A DNA stretch of 64,000 nt. Origin: Mycobacterium stomatepiae. GTDB lineage: Bacteria > Actinomycetota > Actinomycetes > Mycobacteriales > Mycobacteriaceae. The translations under genes and the position numbers were made by a program. Position 1 is the stretch's first letter. Each line of letters starts with the position of its first letter. Below the pieces are notes generated by a model that was given only the letters and a program-made list of their open reading frames with translations, searched no databases and was not told where the DNA came from. Shown here piece after piece: positions 59,280-64,000 of this stretch. The DNA lies in NCBI RefSeq assembly GCF_010731715.1, contig NZ_AP022587.1:3224001-3288000 (forward strand). Direction: 5' to 3'.

Positions 59280-59896
59280 ATCTCGACCAGATCGCCGGCA
59301 TCGCGCACCAACCCAAGGGCACGGCGCGCGGTGTCGCAGTGCTCACTCATGGTGCCGGGGGGAACCGCGAATCTGAACTGCTGCAGAGGATTTGCGACGA
59401 GTGGGCGCGACGCGGCTGGCTGGCGATCCGGTACAACCTGCCCTACCGCCGGCGCCGGACCAAGGGGCCACCGTCCGGCTCCGCTGCCACCGATCGCGCC
59501 GGAATCCACGAGGCGATCGCGTTGTGCCGCAGCCTTGCCGACGGTCCGCTGATCGCGGGCGGACATTCCTACGGCGGCCGGCAGACGTCGATGGTGGTCG
59601 CCGAATCGAACCCGCCCCAGGTCGACATCCTGACGCTGTTTTCCTACCCGGTCCATCCACCGGGAAAGCCGGAAAAACCGCGCACCGAGCACCTGCCCGA
59701 CATCCGAGTGCCCACCGTGTTCACGCACGGAACGTCGGACCCGTTCGGCACGCCGGCCGAGGTTCGCGATGCCGCGGCGTTGATCGCGGCACCGACCGAG
59801 GTCGTCGAAATCAGCGGCGCGCGACATGACTTGGGCTCCAAGACGCTCGATGTGCCCGCGCTCGCGGTCGACGCGGCGCTGCGACTCTTGCGCTGA
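59276..59896 (+). CDS. Alpha/beta hydrolase, KANL3/Tex30-like (Rv0421c-like)
   Basis: A 206-residue alpha/beta hydrolase. GVAVLTHGAGGNRES is the oxyanion region, the nucleophile is in AGGHSYGGRQT, the acid lies in GTSDPFGTP and the His in SGARHDLGS. Substrate unknown. GTG at 59276 overlaps the thiD stop, placing it in the thiamine operon though a thiamine role is not shown. Confidence 0.85.
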   Translation: MNLDQIAGIAHQPKGTARGVAVLTHGAGGNRESELLQRICDEWARRGWLAIRYNLPYRRRRTKGPPSGSAATDRAGIHEAIALCRSLADGPLIAGGHSYGGRQTSMVVAESNPPQVDILTLFSYPVHPPGKPEKPRTEHLPDIRVPTVFTHGTSDPFGTPAEVRDAAALIAAPTEVVEISGARHDLGSKTLDVPALAVDAALRLLR

Positions 59897-60058
59897 TCGC
59901 GGGCCATTGCGCGGCGGCTTCGCCGAGTCCGGCGAGGTCCGCACCGATCGGCGTCACCTTCGTCCATTCGGCCTGCAGGTCGCGAACGCGGTCGGGATGA
60001 ATGACGGCCAAGCCGATCAGGAGCATGACCTGACGCGCACCATGATTTAGACAGCCCC
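59897..60058. other. Gap before the MarR gene
   Basis: No plus-strand gene is seen. On the minus strand a 71-codon frame (60026 down to 59811) starts LLIGLAVIHPDRVRDLQAEW and overlaps the hydrolase 3' end; its first 45 residues look protein-like but no family is recognised. It may be a remnant of a gene once divergent from the MarR gene. Confidence 0.3.
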
Positions 60059-60084
60059 AACTGGACAGTCCTAACTGTCTAGTT
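60059..60084. promoter_or_regulatory. MarR-type operator
   Basis: AACTGGACAG-N6-CTGTCTAGTT is a ten-base inverted repeat with one mismatch, 13 bases ahead of the MarR start. Size and place fit an autoregulatory MarR site. A partial third arm (TTTAGACAG) lies just upstream at 60047-60055. Confidence 0.7.
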
Positions 60085-60096
60085 TATGGTGGGGAT

Positions 60097-60534
60097 ATGG
60101 ATGCCATCGGCGAGTCCGCTGCGACGGCAGCTCGCGATATTCGAGTGGTATTCAGCCGCCTACGACGCCGGCTGAGGGATGTCGAGGTCCGCAACGACCT
60201 GACCCCGTCGCAGACAGCGGTACTCACCCGACTCTGGAAGGAAGGGGCGTCGTCGGCCAGCGCGTTGGCCGGCGCCGAGCGGGTTCGGCCCCAGTCGATG
60301 GCAACCATCCTGGCCGCCCTGCGCCAACGAGGATTCATCGAACGAGCGCCGGACCCCGAAGATGGCCGACGCCAAGTGGTCTCGTTGACCGAGGCGGGCC
60401 GTCAGCGCGCCGAGAGCGATCGCCAGGTGCGGGAAGAGTGGCTGGCACGGGAGTTGCAAGAGCGCTACTCCGAAGCCGAGCGCCGCACCATCGTCGACGC
60501 GCTGACACTGCTCGAACGCTTGACCGAATCATGA
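60097..60534 (+). CDS. MarR family regulator
   Basis: A 145-residue winged-helix MarR protein: LTPSQTAVLTRLWKEG, the recognition region VRPQSMATILAALRQRGFIE and wing DPEDGRRQVVSLTEAGR are clear. It precedes the F420-type oxidoreductase gene by seven bases and probably controls it and itself through the palindrome upstream. Ligand unknown. Confidence 0.92.
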   Translation: MDAIGESAATAARDIRVVFSRLRRRLRDVEVRNDLTPSQTAVLTRLWKEGASSASALAGAERVRPQSMATILAALRQRGFIERAPDPEDGRRQVVSLTEAGRQRAESDRQVREEWLARELQERYSEAERRTIVDALTLLERLTES

Positions 60535-60541
60535 AAGGGCA

Positions 60542-61429
60542 ATGTTCACAATGGAATTAGGTGTGCACTATATCGACTTTCTGCCCGGCGACACCGCGGC
60601 TCTGGGACCGACATTGGCCGACGCGGCCAAAGCCGCCGAGCAGGCGGGCGCAACGATGTTTACCCTGGCCGATCATTTCCTGCAGATGGAAAACACCGGA
60701 CGACCCGCCGAAGATCCGTTCCTCGAGGGTTATACATCGCTGGGTTTCCTTGCCGGTCAGACGAATACGATCAACCTAACGTTGTTGGTCACCGGGGTCA
60801 CCTACCGTTATCCGGGCGTGCTGGCCAAGACTGTCACCACGCTCGACGTGCTATCGCAGGGCCGCTCAATGCTGGGCCTGGGTGCGGCATGGTACGACCG
60901 CGAGCATGCGGCCCTGGGCATTCCGTATCCGCCGCTGGGCCGGCGATTCGAGATGCTCGAGGAGACACTGCAGATCTGCGCGCAGATGTGGAGCGACGAC
61001 AACGGCCCGTACCACGGTGCGCATTATCAGCTGGCCGAGACGATCTGTGAGCCGCAACCGATTCGCCGCCCGCCGATCCGATCGGTGGTGACGGCGAGAA
61101 GAAGACGCTGCGACTGGTCGCGCAGTACGGCGACATCTGGAACAGCATGTCGCCCGATATCGACGAGCTCAGACACAAGATCGACGTGCTGAACCACCAC
61201 TGCGACAACGTGGGTCGCGATCCCGGCGAAATCACCAAAACATCCGGAGGCCTTGCCCTGACCGACCCGTTCGAGGACATCGACGGGTACAGTGAAGGCC
61301 GTGGAGCGCTTCGCCGAACTGGGGATCGAGCTGATCAACGTCGGCCCCATGCCGGGAAACCCCGACCCGGTGGGCTACATCCGCCGAGTCGGTGACGAAC
61401 TGGCTCCGCGACTCGCCGAGATCGGTTGA
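60542..61429 (+). pseudogene. LLM class F420-dependent oxidoreductase with two frameshifts
   Basis: The sequence encodes a luciferase-like F420 oxidoreductase of about 295 residues: MELGVHYIDFLPGD, VLSQGRSMLGLGAAWYDREH and RRFEMLEETLQICAQMW in the first frame; IGGDGEKKTLRLVAQYGDIW to TSGGLALTDPF in a second from about 61080; and KAVERFAELGIELINVGPMP back in the first frame from about 61292 to the stop. One missing base near 61078 (CTG read as CG after CCGATC) and one change near 61287-61292 explain it. The longest intact product is 216 residues with a wrong tail. ATG 60551 may be the true start. Confidence 0.85.
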
Positions 61430-61441
61430 ACGCCTGCGTAT

Positions 61442-61960
61442 TTAGGCAGCGATGGCCGACGGCGCCACGTCGTCGACGACGAGTACCACGGCCGGGGCTC
61501 CCGAATACCTATCGTGATACCGTTCGCGCTCCACACTCCCGGTAATTGCGCTCAAGATCCCGACGACGATGCCGACCACGATCAGCACCGCACCGATGGC
61601 TATCCCGGCAATGGCCAATCCACGGCCACCTTCACCTGTCTGCTTGATTTTGCCCAGCGCGATGATGCCGAAGATGATGCCCAGGATGGGCCCGATGCCG
61701 CACAGCCAACCCAACAGCGAACAGACCAACGACGCGATGGCCATGCCATTGGTGCCGACGGCTTGCGGATACATCGGCCCCGGCGGCGCCGCATAACCCG
61801 GTCCCGGTGGGGGCGGGTAACTTCCTCCCGGCGGAGGCGGGTAACTGGAACCCGGCGGGGGCGGGTAACTGGGACCCGGCGGAGGCGAATAACCCTGCCC
61901 CGGCGGGGGATACCCGGAGTCGCCCGGCGGCGGCGGATAGCTAGGCGGTTCTTCCGTCAC
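61442..61960 (-). CDS. DUF4190 membrane protein with Pro/Gly/Tyr-rich repeats
   Basis: A 172-residue protein. The N-terminal 65 residues are repeats of the type SYPPPPG (about seven units), a flexible region common on the cytoplasmic side of actinobacterial membrane proteins. Two membrane helices follow (about 73-100 and 112-139), forming the DUF4190 unit (AIASLVCSLLGWLCGIGPI, GIIALGKIKQTGEGGRGLAI). A short variable tail ends the protein. Role unknown. Confidence 0.82.
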   Translation of the reverse strand: MTEEPPSYPPPPGDSGYPPPGQGYSPPPGPSYPPPPGSSYPPPPGGSYPPPPGPGYAAPPGPMYPQAVGTNGMAIASLVCSLLGWLCGIGPILGIIFGIIALGKIKQTGEGGRGLAIAGIAIGAVLIVVGIVVGILSAITGSVERERYHDRYSGAPAVVLVVDDVAPSAIAA

Positions 61961-62002
61961 GGACGCCTCCTGAGGTCAAGTGGCCCACACTCTACGCCTA
62001 GC

Positions 62003-63499
62003 TCAGGCGGGATAGCGCGAATAGCACGCATCCATGTTGCCTGCCACGCCACCGCGGAACGCCGCTATGCGTGTGAAGCCGGCCGGCACGCTCGTCCCGT
62101 CCGCATCGCTGGCGACCATGTGGTTGGTGAGCAGGCCGGAGACGGCCTCGTCGAGATCACCCGCGGTCAGCACCAACTCCTTGTGCGACGGGGTGTCGAT
62201 CGGTTCGGCCATCTTGCGGTGCACCACTCCGGTCAGGCACGCCGTCCGCAGCGCGGTCCACGGGCTGCGCATCGGGAGACCGCGTTCGTGCTGTACCGCA
62301 AGCGCATATCTCGACATCAGGATCGACAGCGCGGTGTCGTCACCTTGCGGCAGGGTGTGTTCCTTCTCGTCGGAGACCTTCGCCATCGCCGCCAGGCCGG
62401 CCAGGTCGACCATGATGGTGTTGGTGGCCGGGCAGTACGACGCTGGCGGACTGGGTTTCGCGTCCGGGCAGTCGGTCGTGTGGAAGGACAGCGTCGGCGC
62501 ACTCTTCGGCGAGAAGATCTTTCCCAACAACTCCATCTGCGTCGACAGCGTGTCTTGGTTGATCGCGACCTCACCGGTCTCCTGGTCGCCGTTGGGATCG
62601 GTCTGCAGGGCCTTGGGCAGATCACCACGGCGCTGTGCGATTTCCTGGCGGTTGATTCCCGCGCAAGCCGAAGCGCCGGTGATGAAACCCATCTGGAAGG
62701 CGCTGACCCGGTCCAGCGCCGAGCCGTGCTCGTCGTCGTTCTCGGTCTCGGCATCCATCACCGGGTCGCGGGTGACGATGATCCCGGCCAGCACATGGTC
62801 GAGGCCGTCGGCGGTGCTCAGGGTGAAGCGCGGCGACTTCCCGGCGGCAACCCAATACAGGTAGACGCCGGCGAAGCAATCGGCCTGCTGCTCACGAACG
62901 ATCGTAGGGTCTTTTTTCGTCACCAGGCTCGCCATCTGCTGCAAGGCGTGGCCGAACTCATGGGCGAGCACACCGGTGACGGACATGTCACCGAAGTACT
63001 TTTGCGCGACGGGCATGAAGACGCCACGGTCCCAGGCGATCAGGTTGCAGCGGGACGTAAAAAAGGCGTTGACAAGCTTGTACGTGCCGTTGTGGCAAAC
63101 GATCGGACTGCTCGGATCGGTGGAGTCGTAGGAGACCAGTTTGTCGACGGGACGAAACATTCCCTTCAGCGCCTGGCTGTACGTCGATTTCCAGTAGTCC
63201 TCGATATCGTTGACCGACAGCAACGACAACTTGTCGATCGCCCCGTTGTCGGTGTTGATCACTGTGCCGGTCGGCGCGGGCCCACCGGAGCGGATCCCGC
63301 TGGGACCGTCGGTCGCGGGGAGGTCGCCCACCCGGAATGGGTCGTTGAGCATCGACAGGGCCCGCCCCTCGAGGACCGTCGAACACCCCGCCACCACGAA
63401 CATCGTCGCTGCGCAGGCAATTGCCACTCTCAGCGAACCACTCCAGGCCCGCCGGCGACCACCGTGGGACCGACGTCGACTTTGCCCGCGGTTCATCAT
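62003..63499 (-). CDS. lpqM: Lipoprotein metallopeptidase LpqM
   Basis: A 498-residue exported lipoprotein. Arg-rich N-terminus (GQSRRRSHGGRRRAW), hydrophobic signal and lipobox VAGC, then a zinc-metallopeptidase domain with HEFGH in VTGVLAHEFGHALQQ and a downstream REQQADCFAG that supplies the third ligand. The second half is a neutral zinc metallopeptidase-like region of unknown target. ATG 63499 follows GAGG and gives the Mtb LpqM (Rv0419) length; a longer frame from 63526 has no ribosome site. Confidence 0.92.
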   Translation of the reverse strand: MMNRGQSRRRSHGGRRRAWSGSLRVAIACAATMFVVAGCSTVLEGRALSMLNDPFRVGDLPATDGPSGIRSGGPAPTGTVINTDNGAIDKLSLLSVNDIEDYWKSTYSQALKGMFRPVDKLVSYDSTDPSSPIVCHNGTYKLVNAFFTSRCNLIAWDRGVFMPVAQKYFGDMSVTGVLAHEFGHALQQMASLVTKKDPTIVREQQADCFAGVYLYWVAAGKSPRFTLSTADGLDHVLAGIIVTRDPVMDAETENDDEHGSALDRVSAFQMGFITGASACAGINRQEIAQRRGDLPKALQTDPNGDQETGEVAINQDTLSTQMELLGKIFSPKSAPTLSFHTTDCPDAKPSPPASYCPATNTIMVDLAGLAAMAKVSDEKEHTLPQGDDTALSILMSRYALAVQHERGLPMRSPWTALRTACLTGVVHRKMAEPIDTPSHKELVLTAGDLDEAVSGLLTNHMVASDADGTSVPAGFTRIAAFRGGVAGNMDACYSRYPA

Positions 63500-63602
63500 G
63501 CCCAACCTCATCCCGACCGGCTGCACGGCAGCATCAAAGGGTTCTCATTCTAGGTGCGCTGGTTGAACAGCGTAACGAAAATGAGGCACCCAGCAAACTT
63601 CG

Positions 63603-64000
63603 CTAAGGTAAACGGGTCCGATGCCGCTTGTCGTGGGACGGGACGCCGTTGACGCCCGAAATCGACATGGCGTAGCTGCCCACCGCGTATGCCACGCCAG
63701 AACCCATGACGGCCAACGCTTCCCGGTTGATGTTGTCGATCGTGTCACGGGGACCCTGGAAGTTGGGGTCGAACCCGACACCGGCCTTGCCGCCCCACAG
63801 CCGTGCTTGCACAGGGGTTTTCAACTGCGAAGCGCCGGTGCTCATGCCGCCGATCGGTATGCCCGTGACCATGAAGGGGTGGTAGTCGGTCCGGGTACCC
63901 AACGGCATGTCGGCGGGCCGCTTCCCGGCCAGGTTGAGATAACCCGACAGCGTGCGCTCGATACCGGCCGACCCCTCGGGTACGTCAGCGGCCGAGATCC
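63603..64000 (-). CDS. lpqL: Lipoprotein aminopeptidase LpqL, C-terminal part
   Basis: The last 131 codons of a gene that begins beyond the window. The text (SAGIERTLSGYLNLAGKRPA, GTRTDYHPFMVTGIPIGGM, GPRDTIDNINREAL) matches the C-terminal part of M28 zinc aminopeptidases of the LpqL type, with the late metal-binding HPFM histidine. It is directly upstream of lpqM on the same strand, as in Mtb (Rv0418-Rv0419). Confidence 0.9.
   Translation of the reverse strand, partial: ISAADVPEGSAGIERTLSGYLNLAGKRPADMPLGTRTDYHPFMVTGIPIGGMSTGASQLKTPVQARLWGGKAGVGFDPNFQGPRDTIDNINREALAVMGSGVAYAVGSYAMSISGVNGVPSHDKRHRTRLP

Noticed and set aside
61514..63553. A long plus-strand open frame of about 680 codons opposite the DUF4190 and lpqM genes
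   Set aside because: It is antisense to two well-supported genes and has no family features. Long antisense frames are expected at this GC content.

Overview
The window is a high-GC chromosomal segment of a slow-growing, non-tuberculous Mycobacterium. Frequent GTG starts, a PPE protein, SigK/RskA, UmaA/PcaA-type mycolic acid methyltransferases, GroEL2 with two CIRCE operators and a mycobacterial haemophore-type protein all point there. Gene order follows, in inverted orientation, the M. tuberculosis stretch from about Rv0470c (pcaA) to Rv0418 (lpqL). That comparison is from memory of the H37Rv order and no database was searched. The species cannot be fixed from the sequence alone.

Layout. 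1-9.9 kb: lipid and acetate metabolism (pcaA tail, umaA, fadB2, icl1, an acyl-ACP thioesterase), the regulator ramB, lpdC and small membrane proteins. 9.4-15.3 kb: an aldehyde dehydrogenase pair, a frameshifted S9 peptidase, echA2 and an Rv0455c-type secreted protein. 15.4-22.6 kb: a SigK module. dipZ and a six-gene operon (FAD oxidoreductase, DUF1365, ufaA1, DUF1295, sigK, rskA) each carry a SigK-type promoter, and each begins at a start codon exactly where transcription should start. 22.6-28.4 kb: DinB/VOC proteins, an N-acyl-D-amino-acid deacylase-like enzyme, a short PPE, and two related small proteins flanking a haemophore-like gene. 28.5-30.3 kb: groEL2.

30.3-37.7 kb is an accessory block of TetR, SDR, M24 peptidase, cupin, CocE hydrolase, Baeyer-Villiger monooxygenase and VOC genes. 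37.7-42.7 kb is conserved: moeA2, psd, pssA and a Cdc48-like ATPase. 42.7-48.7 kb is a second accessory block: TetR genes, a truncated gene joined to a LuxC-family remnant, SDR, HD hydrolase, enoyl-CoA hydratase and an F420-dependent oxidoreductase. 48.7-64 kb is again conserved: a LON-domain gene, a GCS2 ligase, sodC, virR, def, xthA, a TPP riboswitch with thiC and thiD, lpqM and the lpqL tail.

Two themes stand out. First, the SigK module joins a membrane thiol-redox protein (DipZ) and fatty-acid methyl-branching enzymes under one sigma factor, with matching leaderless promoter geometry. Second, the window carries many gene lesions for 64 kb: one probable frameshift in the S9 peptidase, one in a small membrane protein, two in an F420 oxidoreductase, an in-frame amber in the LON-domain gene, an in-frame loss of Walker B from the second AAA domain, and a LuxC remnant. 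There are also several small repeats: a 58-bp VNTR, a 59-bp duplication, two inverted-repeat hairpins of one family, and a palindromic insertion flanked by 18-bp direct repeats. These lesions may be real gene decay or sequencing error; read-level checking decides.
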